Positions 26,965 to 33,526 of a stretch of 64,000 nt of DNA are shown here, piece after piece (position 1 is the stretch's first letter; every line of letters starts with the position of its first letter). The notes beneath the pieces are model-generated. The model saw nothing but the letters and a program-made list of their open reading frames with translations. It ran no database searches and had not been told where the DNA came from. The position numbers were made by a program, and so were the translations under genes. The stretch spans positions 1 through 64,000 of the forward strand of contig CANQNT010000007.1 in the NCBI GenBank assembly GCA_947625255.1, read 5' to 3'. This stretch comes from an uncultured Acetatifactor sp. (GTDB lineage Bacteria; Bacillota; Clostridia; Lachnospirales; Lachnospiraceae).

Positions 26965-27437
26965 CAGCCGTCACCTCCCAGAATCTTTTCCATTTCGTCC
27001 TCACTGTCCTTGCTGCTGTCCGCCGCCGTGATCCGGCTCCGGGATGCCGGGGTCAGACCGAACTGCTCCGCAAAGCGGTTCATGATTTTCAGATAGGTCT
27101 GGGCGATACTCACCTGTGGGAGCTGCTGGTAATAACCGGATGGCGTTTTCACAATCGTCCCATGCTGGCTGATGAACTCCTCGGCTTCCTTCCACCTCGC
27201 ATATGCCTGACAGTAACCGGCGAAGGCAGCCATATCGACCTGCGTGAGTATCCCGATCTCCTCCATCTGCTTTGCCAGACGCCGCCATTCCTTCTTTGCT
27301 TCCGGTTCCAGCCACTTCGGACAGGTCGGCGCTTTCTTAGCCGGCTTCGGCTCATTTTCATTTAACGGGCGCTTGCCCGGATTGCCCTCCAGTTCCTTGA
27401 TTGCTGTGGGCGTTGGTTTTCTTCCCCTGGTAGCCAT
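26964..27437 (-). CDS. Terminase small subunit, P27 family
   Basis: 157 residues. The N-terminus (MATRGRKPTPTAIKELEGN, GKRPLNENEP) and CPKWLEPEAKKEWRRLA are hallmarks of the phage P27-type small terminase, which recognises the cos or pac region. An acidic Ser/Asp/Glu tail ends the protein. P27 subunits usually follow an HNH nuclease gene directly. Here that HNH gene is 16 kb away at 43.5 kb, with a large accessory island between. Confidence 0.9.
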   Translation of the reverse strand: MATRGRKPTPTAIKELEGNPGKRPLNENEPKPAKKAPTCPKWLEPEAKKEWRRLAKQMEEIGILTQVDMAAFAGYCQAYARWKEAEEFISQHGTIVKTPSGYYQQLPQVSIAQTYLKIMNRFAEQFGLTPASRSRITAADSSKDSEDEMEKILGGDG

Positions 27438-27469
27438 ATGGCATCACTCCTTCCTCCAAAAATGGGCAA

Positions 27470-27494
27470 AATAAAAGAGCCTCATCTGAAGCTC
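27470..27494 (-). terminator. Terminator directly upstream of the late operon
   Basis: On the minus strand GAGC-T-TCA and TGA-G-GCTC (27494-27477) form a stem followed by TTTTATTTT, only 33 bases before the small terminase start. A second GC-rich hairpin (CCCC/GGGG around 27518-27538) lies just upstream. No good promoter is visible between this hairpin and the start codon. Confidence 0.75.
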
Positions 27495-27565
27495 CGTCAA
27501 AAATCTATATGAACGAGGCACAGCCCCTTGCGGGGTGTGTCCGGCTGCTCTCTTAAAATCCAGCT

Positions 27566-27748
27566 TTAAAGGCTCTCTTTCCAGGCCAGATATTCGTCCT
27601 CCAGCTCCGCCTCCTCAATAACTTGGTAAAGCGATACGAACCGCTGCCTTTGCTGTTCTTTCTCTTCCTCCGTGTAGCCTTCCTCCATGCCAAGGTAGGC
27701 GTCCAGCTCCGTCTTCGTCCTGAAAAATACCAATTCCTTTAAACTCAT
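27566..27748 (-). CDS. Small acidic helical protein, cassette gene
   Basis: 60 residues (MSLKELVFFRTKTELDAYLG, then EEEKEQQRQRFVSLYQVIEEA). Mostly helical and acidic, no recognised family. It is the cassette gene nearest the terminase, with its own promoter-like element at 27791-27862 and an upstream GGAGGACACGAAC ribosome site. Small acidic proteins under separate promoters are typical of phage host-takeover or anti-defence genes, but no activity can be assigned. Confidence 0.65.
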   Translation of the reverse strand: MSLKELVFFRTKTELDAYLGMEEGYTEEEKEQQRQRFVSLYQVIEEAELEDEYLAWKESL

Positions 27749-27790
27749 GTTCGTGTCCTCCTGTTTTTTTGTTTTTGGGTTTTTCCCTTT

Positions 27791-27862
27791 GGTTGTGTGT
27801 ATATTAACTCTGCCGACCCGTTATATCCAGTCAATTCTGCGCCATAATGTACACAAATATCT
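27791..27862 (-). promoter_or_regulatory. Cassette promoter element, copy 1
   Basis: On the minus strand GTGTACATTATGGC, then TTGACTGGATA (27834-27824), then TAATAT (27806-27801, 22 bases after TTGACT). It precedes the 60-residue gene starting at 27748. Confidence 0.7.
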
Positions 27863-27864
27863 CA

Positions 27865-27908
27865 AGGAGAAAGGCTGGGTGATCTGTCGGTAATACACAC
27901 ACCCAGCC
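27865..27908 (-). terminator. Cassette terminator
   Basis: GGCTGGGT and ACCCAGCC (27908-27873 on the minus strand) form a long-loop stem followed by TTTCTCCTT. It closes the cassette ending at 27917 and lies just before the copy 1 promoter element. Confidence 0.65.
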
Positions 27909-27916
27909 ACAGGATT

Positions 27917-28102
27917 TTAATCAACATCCAGCTCAGAAAGCCGACCGTTCTCATCCGTGGTCGAACCTTCAATGAAGTAAATCTCCCCTGTCTCATCATC
28001 CATCACGATGTCATCCTCGTAATTCAGACTTTCGATGTGGAACACACCATGGTCGGTCACAAGCCTCCCATTATCGTTCTCCAGAATTTTCAGTGTCATC
28101 AT
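27917..28102 (-). CDS. Small acidic protein, cassette gene
   Basis: 61 residues starting MMTLKILENDNGRLVTDHGV, predicted beta-rich, with DDIVMDDETGEIYFIEG in the centre. The ATG at 28102 is chosen because GGAGG lies eight bases upstream; the longer frame reads through a hairpin. It follows the 73-residue gene and may share its promoter, although the hairpin GGAGGGA/TCCCTCC at 28148-28125 lies between them. No family recognised. Confidence 0.6.
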   Translation of the reverse strand: MMTLKILENDNGRLVTDHGVFHIESLNYEDDIVMDDETGEIYFIEGSTTDENGRLSELDVD

Positions 28103-28160
28103 TTTTTGCATCCTCCATCCAGTGTGGGTGGAGGGACTCCGAAGAATCCCTCCGCTTTTC

Positions 28161-28382
28161 TTATCTGCTCTGTACAATCGTAATCTGGAACTCTGTCCCG
28201 TCTGCCATTCGAAGCACCACCCCTCGGTTCATGGTCATGACTCCCTCCTGTCCGAAGCTCATCACGCTCTGCAAATCCGCAAGGGCTGTATCCTCTGCGC
28301 TCTCACCGTACTGAAGGATGCCAATCAATGCCTCCTCAACCTTCTCCTCTGTGGTTTCTTCGTAATCTCTGTAATCTTCCAT
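28161..28382 (-). CDS. Small acidic protein, cassette gene
   Basis: 73 residues (MEDYRDYEETTEEKVEEALI, then DLQSVMSFGQEGVMTMNRGV and LRMADGTEFQITIVQSR). The N-terminal half is helical and acidic; the C-terminal half is beta-rich. CACGGAGGATTTACACC precedes the ATG. Promoter element copy 2 lies 50 bases upstream. No family recognised. Confidence 0.65.
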   Translation of the reverse strand: MEDYRDYEETTEEKVEEALIGILQYGESAEDTALADLQSVMSFGQEGVMTMNRGVVLRMADGTEFQITIVQSR

Positions 28383-28430
28383 GGTGTAAATCCTCCGTGT
28401 TTTTTATTTCCGTGGGGCTGTTCCCCTTTG

Positions 28431-28500
28431 GTTGAGTGTATATTACCGTCATCTGCGGAGGATATCCAGTCATTTCGGAGCCATAATGTACACAAATATC
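28431..28500 (-). promoter_or_regulatory. Cassette promoter element, copy 2
   Basis: GTGTACATTATGGC, ATGACTGGATA (28473-28463) and TAATAT at the conserved 22-base distance. It serves the gene starting at 28382. Confidence 0.7.
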
Positions 28501-28530
28501 TGGACCGGAAACTGTGTATTTTATCATCGG

Positions 28531-28553
28531 AAAAGGGCCGGTCTCCCAGCCCC
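28531..28553 (-). terminator. Cassette terminator
   Basis: GGGGCTGG-GAGA-CCGGCCC on the minus strand, followed by TTTTCC, just after the stop of the 69-residue gene at 28566 and before promoter element copy 2. Confidence 0.65.
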
Positions 28554-28565
28554 ATTCCTCTGTGG

Positions 28566-28775
28566 TTACTTATCAATGATGCCCGTGATGGAAAAGCCCT
28601 TGGAAAACTCCTCCGGCGTGACGCTCTTGTCGTCGCTGCCATCGTCTGCCCCGTAGAAAACATCCACACCCCGTCTGGAGGTGTTCGCCACTCCGATTTT
28701 TCCGGTTGCCGTCTCGATGATCTCCACCGTGTGTGCGACCCGTTCCGCCGCCACCAGCTTATCGTACTCTGTCAT
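28566..28775 (-). CDS. Small protein, cassette gene
   Basis: 69 residues (MTEYDKLVAAERVAHTVEII, ANTSRRGVDVFYGADDGSDD). No recognised family. It starts 51 bases after the stop of the 80-residue gene and has no promoter element of its own, so both are probably on one transcript from element copy 3. A terminator follows. Confidence 0.65.
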   Translation of the reverse strand: MTEYDKLVAAERVAHTVEIIETATGKIGVANTSRRGVDVFYGADDGSDDKSVTPEEFSKGFSITGIIDK

Positions 28776-28826
28776 GCCCGCCGCTCCTTTCTATGGGCTG
28801 GCCCCCGAAGGGGCCGCCGTGCTTTC

Positions 28827-29069
28827 CTACGCTGCAGCCTCGCGCTTTTTGATGGTGAAGTCGGTGATCAGCCCGCCTTTCGTTCTCAGGAAATTCATCA
28901 GCCATTTGTCTGCCTCAGCCGCGCTCTTGAAGCCTGTCTTGAAATCCTTCCATCCGAACTCTGTGCCTGGGTGGTAGGTGCGGATGCCTTCCGCATCCAC
29001 CGTGGTGTATGGCTCTCCGCTCCATCCGTGTACCCGGATGACCCATTCCGTTTTCTCTGTGTTCTTCAT
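28827..29069 (-). CDS. Small protein, cassette gene
   Basis: 80 residues starting MKNTEKTEWVIRVHGWSGEP and containing FGWKDFKTGFKSAAEADKWL. The sequence suggests a compact alpha/beta domain. The frame stays open upstream through the promoter element, but the ATG at 29069, with GAGGAAACG upstream, is the sensible start. Family not recognised. First gene of a two-gene cassette. Confidence 0.65.
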   Translation of the reverse strand: MKNTEKTEWVIRVHGWSGEPYTTVDAEGIRTYHPGTEFGWKDFKTGFKSAAEADKWLMNFLRTKGGLITDFTIKKREAAA

Positions 29070-29103
29070 GTTCGTTTCCTCGCTTTCCTGGGGGTGTTCC
29101 CCT

Positions 29104-29177
29104 TTGTTGTGATGTATATTACCGTCACACGCGGGAATTATCCAGTCAATTCGGAGCCATAATGTACACAAATATCT
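29104..29177 (-). promoter_or_regulatory. Cassette promoter element, copy 3
   Basis: GTGTACATTATGGCTCC, AATTGACTGGATAA and ACGGTAATATACA in the conserved spacing, upstream of the gene starting at 29069. Confidence 0.7.
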
Positions 29178-29209
29178 GCGGCCGGATTTGTACATATCCG
29201 ACCAACGGG

Positions 29210-29230
29210 AAAGGGCCTCCGGAGAGGCCC
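29210..29230 (-). terminator. Cassette terminator
   Basis: GGGCCTCT/CCGGAGGCCC hairpin on the minus strand followed by TTTCCC, immediately after the stop of the gene ending at 29242. Confidence 0.6.
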
Positions 29231-29241
29231 AGGGAAAGCCC

Positions 29242-29682
29242 TTAGTTGACTTTGAAAAGGTAGCCGTGGGCTTTTTCGTACTCGTCGCTGGCGAAGATTT
29301 TGTACTGGCTGTTGATTTCCACCAGCCCCTCCAGTGTGCAGCCATTCTGCAGGAAAAGCCATGCGGTCTCCACTGCGCTCGACCATGTGGAGCTGAAGGT
29401 GAAGTGGTCGATGCCGTTCTTCCGAAGGCTGTCGATAAGCCCCTCGACATCTTTGTCCCAGATGCAGTCGTTCAGGTCGATGTATGCGTTTCCGCGCTCC
29501 TGGGCGCTTTCGTAAAGTTTATAAATCCTGACGTAGCCCTCGCCCTTCGCATCGATCTGTGCGAAAAGCTCCTGCACCTTCTGCCGTGCGGCTTCCTTGC
29601 CGGCCTCGTCCTTCGCTGCGTCGTACTCGGCCTCGTAGGTTTTGTAAATCCTGTAATCCTCTGCAAAATTGTTGTTCATCAT
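29242..29682 (-). CDS. Hypothetical helical protein, cassette gene
   Basis: 146 residues. Residues 1-60 are charged and helical (DYRIYKTYEAEYDAAKDEAG, QKVQELFAQIDAKGEG). The rest (YKLYESAQERGNAYIDLNDC, LIDSLRKNGIDHFTFSSTWS, AWLFLQNGCTLEGLVEINSQ) resembles proteins found in Clostridia ICEs and phages, but no named activity is known to me. The gene starts with two adjacent ATG codons at 29682 and 29679, both usable, with CGGAGGAGAACC upstream. Element copy 4 precedes it and a hairpin follows. Confidence 0.65.
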   Translation of the reverse strand: MMNNNFAEDYRIYKTYEAEYDAAKDEAGKEAARQKVQELFAQIDAKGEGYVRIYKLYESAQERGNAYIDLNDCIWDKDVEGLIDSLRKNGIDHFTFSSTWSSAVETAWLFLQNGCTLEGLVEINSQYKIFASDEYEKAHGYLFKVN

Positions 29683-29730
29683 GGTGGTTCTCCTCCGTTT
29701 TTTTATTTCCGTCTGGGGCTTTCCCCCTTC

Positions 29731-29800
29731 GGTTGTGTGTATATTACCGTCAGTCCCACAGATTATCCAGTCAATTCGGAGCCATAATGTACACAATCAT
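29731..29800 (-). promoter_or_regulatory. Cassette promoter element, copy 4
   Basis: GTGTACATTATGGCTCC, AATTGACTGGATAA and ACGGTAATATACACA at the conserved spacing, upstream of the gene starting at 29682. Confidence 0.7.
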
Positions 29801-29903
29801 TTTTGCAGGAAATTGTGCATTTTACAGCGATCTGCCGCTGCCAAAACAAAGCACAAGGAGAAGGCCGGTCAGCCCAGCCCCTTCCGTCTGCCTTGCTTTC
29901 CCT

Positions 29904-30086
29904 TTAGGCAAATTCGATGGTCAGCAACCCGTCGCTCCCAAGGAAGAAGCTCTGCTCTTCTAAGGGGTCGCAGCGGAATCCTTCTTTTGCCTCCTCGGTC
30001 ATCCGCTTCAGCCGGTCTGCTCCAAGCCTCTCGGTGAGAGCTTTCTTCGTGGTCTTTTTCCCTTCGAGGTAGTATGTGGTCTTCAT
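29904..30086 (-). CDS. Small protein, cassette gene
   Basis: 60 residues starting MKTTYYLEGKKTTKKALTER and ending LLTIEFA. Basic in the first half, acidic in the second, no recognised family. The ATG at 30086 has GGAGGATTTGAAC upstream; the longer frame runs back through the promoter element. A GGGGCTGG/CCGGCC hairpin follows the stop. Confidence 0.62.
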   Translation of the reverse strand: MKTTYYLEGKKTTKKALTERLGADRLKRMTEEAKEGFRCDPLEEQSFFLGSDGLLTIEFA

Positions 30087-30130
30087 GTTCAAATCCTCCG
30101 TTTCGTTATTCCGTGGGGCTTTTCCCTTTC

Positions 30131-30200
30131 GGTATGTGTATATTACCGTCACTCCCACAGATTATCCAGTCAATTCGGATCCGTAAAATACACAAACCTT
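30131..30200 (-). promoter_or_regulatory. Cassette promoter element, copy 5
   Basis: GTGTATTTTACGGATCC, AATTGACTGGATAA and ACGGTAATATACACA, upstream of the gene starting at 30086. The upstream block differs slightly from copies 1-4. Confidence 0.7.
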
Positions 30201-30260
30201 CGCGCCCGGAATTGTGTATTTTATGGAAGCCCCTCCGCTGTGGAAGGGCTCCGCTTTTTC

Positions 30261-30446
30261 TCATCTGCGGTAAAACATGTCTGCCGTGTCGTCGTCAATC
30301 CAGTAGCTGTCGCCGTCCGCCGTTCCCATGATCGCGTGGTCGCTTTCCGTTTTCGTGATGGTGCCGTCCCAGTCGCTGATCCCGTCGAACTCCTCTGCGT
30401 GGAAGTGTACCTTGTCGCCAACCTTCAATGTCCTGTAGTTTACCAT
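30261..30446 (-). CDS. Small beta-rich protein, cassette gene
   Basis: 61 residues (MVNYRTLKVGDKVHFHAEEF, SDWDGTITKTESDHAIM, YWIDDDTADMFYRR). Probably a small beta-barrel of the kind seen in phage or ICE accessory proteins; no activity known. The ATG at 30446 has AAGGAGGCAGCAGG upstream. It is read leftward from element copy 6, which lies back to back with element copy 7 on the other strand. Confidence 0.62.
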   Translation of the reverse strand: MVNYRTLKVGDKVHFHAEEFDGISDWDGTITKTESDHAIMGTADGDSYWIDDDTADMFYRR

Positions 30447-30480
30447 CCTGCTGCCTCCTTGTTTGTTTGGGTTTTCCCCT

Positions 30481-30555
30481 TTGTTGTGATGCATATTACC
30501 GTCTATTGGTGTGTTTATCCAGTCAATTCTGCGCCATAAAATACACAAATCTCCG
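30481..30555 (-). promoter_or_regulatory. Cassette promoter element, copy 6
   Basis: GTGTATTTTATGGCGC, AATTGACTGGATAA and ACGGTAATATGCA on the minus strand, upstream of the gene starting at 30446. Confidence 0.7.
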
Positions 30556-30565
30556 GCTTTATCTT

Positions 30566-30640
30566 TGGTACATTTATGCCCCGTAATTGACTGGATATAT
30601 GTGTTTTTCAGAGGTAATATGCGTACAACGAAAGGAAAAC
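30566..30640 (+). promoter_or_regulatory. Cassette promoter element, copy 7 (plus strand)
   Basis: GTACATTTATGCC, AATTGACTGGATAT and GAGGTAATATGCG on the plus strand with the same 22-base distance. It points at the only plus-strand gene of the island (start 30673), which supports a promoter role. Confidence 0.75.
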
Positions 30641-30672
30641 AAAGCCTTAAAAACACACGGAGGAACAAGACC

Positions 30673-30927
30673 ATGAAGAAAAACTACACCGAAATCGAAG
30701 CCATCATCGAGGAGCGCATCGCAGAGCTTGAAGAAGAATACGAGCTCGACAGGGACGACATCAACAGCGAACGGCTGAAGATTTACAAGGAAAACGGATG
30801 GAGCTACGACCCCTTCCCCGAAGAGGACGAGGAAGAGGAGGAAGAAAGCTGCGAAGAGGAATACCACTACCGCAGCATGGAGGAGATGCTCAACGAGGTC
30901 GGCATGAGCTGGAGGGATTTCTTTTAA
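30673..30927 (+). CDS. Small very acidic protein, only plus-strand cassette gene
   Basis: 84 residues starting MKKNYTEIEAIIEERIAELE. Residues ~1-40 form a charged helix; the centre holds an almost pure Glu/Asp run (residues ~53-66); the end reads YRSMEEMLNEVGMSWRDFF. Strong acidity suggests DNA mimicry or protein binding (inference only). ACGGAGGAACAAGACC precedes the ATG at 30673. It is transcribed rightward from element copy 7, opposite to every neighbour. No family recognised. Confidence 0.68.
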   Translation: MKKNYTEIEAIIEERIAELEEEYELDRDDINSERLKIYKENGWSYDPFPEEDEEEEEESCEEEYHYRSMEEMLNEVGMSWRDFF

Positions 30928-31147
30928 AGGGAATCCCCTCCCCCAAGGGGCGGCAAGCCCCACAGAGGTAAACCAGGCAGAAGCCTGGGCCTCTCTCTCG
31001 TTCTTCCGTGTGTGTAATATAAACAATTTCCCGCCGTAATCTTTGTGCAGTATATTTCGCACATTCTGCTTGCTATCCTGGCAATCCAGAGTTAAGATAC
31101 GGTAAAGTGGAGAGGGGGTCTGGATGATTCCGGCCCCCGTTTTCCGT

Positions 31148-31522
31148 TTAATTCGGCTTCGTCCCATCCTCGATAGGGATGACTGCCAGCCCGCCGCCGA
31201 TCACTCCGATGATTTCCGGTGTCCAGAACCGCTCCCTGAATTTCTTCATCAGTTCCTCCGGCAAATCTGCAAAGTCATCATAGCTGAGTCCGCAGAGGAA
31301 GAAGTTCCCCATGATTGGCTGCTGCAGCTCCTTCACATACCGGCTCGGCTTCTTGTCTGAGAAGAGTCCGTTGTCATCGGTGACCAGCCCGATGTAATGC
31401 TCCGGCCATGGGTAGGTCACCGTAATCGTATCACATTCTAAAGCCTCGTAGATGGCTTCCAGCGTGTTTGGGATATCCATCTCCACCGGATGCTCCATCG
31501 GCCGCACCATCAGAATCTTCAT
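31148..31522 (-). CDS. DUF3846 family protein
   Basis: 124 residues. MKILMVRPMEHPVEMDIPNT, TITVTYPWPEHYIGLVTDD, NFFLCGLSYDDFADLPEE and the general layout match DUF3846, a small family frequent in conjugative elements and phages of Clostridia and of unknown function. Its start overlaps the DUF4314 gene stop by four bases. Third gene of the element copy 10 transcript. Confidence 0.8.
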   Translation of the reverse strand: MKILMVRPMEHPVEMDIPNTLEAIYEALECDTITVTYPWPEHYIGLVTDDNGLFSDKKPSRYVKELQQPIMGNFFLCGLSYDDFADLPEELMKKFRERFWTPEIIGVIGGGLAVIPIEDGTKPN

Positions 31523-31995
31523 TGCTTTGTACCCTCCCTGACCGCCGCCCAGTCCAGTATTCCCAGCTTCTTTTCCGTAAGCCCTGCATCCTCCAGTGCT
31601 TCCTCTGTTCCACAGTTTTCACAGACCGTAATGTTTGCCCTGCGGCTCAATGCCAGCAGCCGGTTTGACTGTGCTGCTGCCCGTCCGCACCTGGGGCAGC
31701 GTGTCGCCCACGGTGAGGGGCTGTGCTGGCTTTTCCCAAGGTGGTCGAGCGTTTCCTTTGCCTCTGCTTCTGAAGCCACACGATGGCAGGAATCCGCACC
31801 GAAAGCCACATTCAGCGAACTACCACAGTCCCACGAAACCATGATGTTTCCGGCATCGTCCACGCCTCTGCATTCTCCCTGGCTCCCGACAGGGATTTTT
31901 GTGTAGGGGTCATCCATCTCATCAAGGACCACACGGCAGCCGGCAGGGAATTCCCTGCGCAGCCACTTCAATTCTTTCTCATTCGCAAACTTCAT
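31519..31995 (-). CDS. DUF4314-like protein with C-terminal zinc ribbon
   Basis: 158 residues. Residues ~10-75 (LRREFPAGCRVVLDEMDDPY, GVDDAGNIMVSWDCGSSLNV) match DUF4314, a small beta-barrel family common in ICEs. The C-terminal half has a CPRCGR...CENCG zinc ribbon with LSRRANITVCENCGTEEALE, a second domain also often found in these elements. The ATG at 31995 lies inside the end of the upstream gene, which gives coupled translation. The function of neither domain is known. Confidence 0.8.
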   Translation of the reverse strand: MKFANEKELKWLRREFPAGCRVVLDEMDDPYTKIPVGSQGECRGVDDAGNIMVSWDCGSSLNVAFGADSCHRVASEAEAKETLDHLGKSQHSPSPWATRCPRCGRAAAQSNRLLALSRRANITVCENCGTEEALEDAGLTEKKLGILDWAAVREGTKQ

Positions 31996-32506
31996 GGCTC
32001 TTGCCTCCCTTCCTCGCAAGTGTGCATTTTTCTCCAAGCATCCGGATAGCGTTCTTTCTGCCGATGCTGTCGGCAAGCGCCTGCTCCAGGATGTGCATCG
32101 GGAAATGGAACCGCTTGTACCCTTCTTCCAGAATCCCGTAGTAGCCGGGGTAAGGTGCGGCAAGCCGACGCCCTTCCGTCATGAGGTAGACCATCGCAGT
32201 CAGTGTCACCGGCTCCCCGCCGGCCAGTGGGAAGACTTCAAGCTCCAAATCCTGCTTGTAATAGTAGCTGGGGTACCCTTCATAGCGGTCGAGCCGCTCC
32301 TCGTCCCTCTCGGAAATCTCCCACACAAGGACCGGCGTGTTCTTCCCCTCGCAGGGCTCAACGGTCGCGTGCACCTTGAAGAGCAGCCGCCATCCGTAAA
32401 GGATACCCGTCCCCACGATCTTCGCGTCCGGGGTCCTGCCCCTCATCTGCCCCACCGACAGGTTGCTGCCGTAGGCAATGTAAAATCTCTTCTTCGTTTC
32501 GCTCAT
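31979..32506 (-). CDS. Gamma-glutamylcyclotransferase-like (AIG2/GGCT) protein 1
   Basis: 175 residues. The family signature YIAYGSNLSVGQM lies at the N-terminus and the probable catalytic Glu is in RLDRYEGYPSYYYK. GGCT enzymes remove gamma-linked glutamyl groups as cyclised 5-oxoproline. The C-terminal ~60 residues (GYYGILEEGYKRFHFPMHIL) are shared in style with the second copy at 32633-33190. The ATG at 32506 has AAGGAG eight bases upstream. It is the first gene after promoter element copy 10. A functional link to the nearby amidoligase is inferred. Confidence 0.85.
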   Translation of the reverse strand: MSETKKRFYIAYGSNLSVGQMRGRTPDAKIVGTGILYGWRLLFKVHATVEPCEGKNTPVLVWEISERDEERLDRYEGYPSYYYKQDLELEVFPLAGGEPVTLTAMVYLMTEGRRLAAPYPGYYGILEEGYKRFHFPMHILEQALADSIGRKNAIRMLGEKCTLARKGGKSHEVCE

Positions 32507-32542
32507 GTTCTTCACTCCTTGTCTTTGATTCCGCTCCCTTGC

Positions 32543-32610
32543 GGTATGTAATTAATCACTCTTTTCGGCTCATTTATCCAGTCATTTCTGCGTCATGATC
32601 TGCACAAAGA
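32543..32610 (-). promoter_or_regulatory. Cassette promoter element, copy 10 (diverged)
   Basis: ATGACTGGATAA (32585-32574) with GATTAATTACATACC at the place of TAATAT. Spacing is kept but the upstream block is diverged. It precedes the GGCT-like gene starting at 32506. Confidence 0.55.
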
Positions 32611-32632
32611 TGTGCGGCAAAAACTGTGCAGT

Positions 32633-33190
32633 TTACTGCTTCTGGAACCGCTCGATGTACTCCCTTGCCGGCTTCACGCCAATGCTGTCCGAGAGCCCTT
32701 TGTCGAGGGTCTCCACATCGAATCCCCATGTCTCGTAACCGATGTCCAGGATGCGGTAGTATTCCATGCTCGGCTCTCCGAGCAGCCGTTCCTCGTGCAG
32801 GACGTATGCCATGCACTTTTTCTGGCCTTTGAGCCGCCCGCCGGCTGGCGTCCGTATTGGCAGCTGGAAGTACCGCTTGTAGTAGTACTTGGGGTAGCCT
32901 TCGTACCGGTTCAAAAGGGCCTCATCATATTCCGATATCCGGTAGACTGCCGCCGGCACAAAGCAGTTTGCATCCTGTTCGATGGTGGCGTAGAAACCGG
33001 AACCACTCTTCTTGAAAAGCAATCGGAACCCTGGAATCTTCGCTGTGCCTGCCGCCACTGCGTCTGGGCATCTTGCCGCCATCCGCTCACGGCAGAGGTT
33101 GCTGCCGTAGGCAAGGTAAAAGGTGTCCGGCTTATGGGAAAGCCCCCGCCAGTCGTCCAGGCGGAATTTGCTCTGCGTCTTATTCGCCAT
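32633..33190 (-). CDS. Gamma-glutamylcyclotransferase-like (AIG2/GGCT) protein 2
   Basis: 185 residues. YLAYGSNLCRERMAARCPDA carries the GGCT signature and LLNRYEGYPKYYYKRYF the catalytic Glu. The C-terminus (MEYYRILDIGYETWGFDVET, LSDSIGVKPAREYIERF) is like copy 1, so the pair are paralogues. The ATG at 33190 overlaps the preceding DpnD/PcfM-like gene. It is probably on the same transcript as the amidoligase, reading 34471 to 32633. Confidence 0.85.
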   Translation of the reverse strand: MANKTQSKFRLDDWRGLSHKPDTFYLAYGSNLCRERMAARCPDAVAAGTAKIPGFRLLFKKSGSGFYATIEQDANCFVPAAVYRISEYDEALLNRYEGYPKYYYKRYFQLPIRTPAGGRLKGQKKCMAYVLHEERLLGEPSMEYYRILDIGYETWGFDVETLDKGLSDSIGVKPAREYIERFQKQ

Positions 33191-33443
33191 CCGCTCCGCC
33201 TCCCTCCCCAGCGTGGAACTCCACACCTTTGAAGTCCTCTGCGACAAGGATGATGTCCCCGTTGCTCCACCAGTCGCGGACCGTCTGCTCCGCATCGTCA
33301 AGGGTCGGTTCCTTCAGTTCTGATTCGTACACCGTGATTTCCCGCTGCAGCGTCTCCGTGACGGTCACCTTGAACACGCGCCCGTGCTTCTTTTCTTCGC
33401 CCGTTTTCTTCATGTCCTCTGCCTCCTTCTGCAAATTTCTCAT
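33180..33443 (-). CDS. DpnD/PcfM-like protein
   Basis: 87 residues. FKVTVTETLQREITVYESEL, DDAEQTVRDWWSNGDIILVA and EDFKGVEFHA match the DpnD/PcfM family, first seen near the DpnII restriction genes and in conjugative plasmid pCF10; the role is unknown. The ATG at 33443 follows GAAGGAGGTGCTTTTCC. A larger frame to 34229 is only a shadow of the amidoligase gene. It lies between amidoligase and GGCT 2. Confidence 0.75.
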   Translation of the reverse strand: MRNLQKEAEDMKKTGEEKKHGRVFKVTVTETLQREITVYESELKEPTLDDAEQTVRDWWSNGDIILVAEDFKGVEFHAGEGGGADGE

Positions 33444-33526
33444 GGAAAAGCACCTCCTTCTCCTACCACCTAAAGGGCGGTTGCCCGCCCGGAGGGTTCC
33501 CGGTTTTCCCGTTTTAGGTGGCGGCG

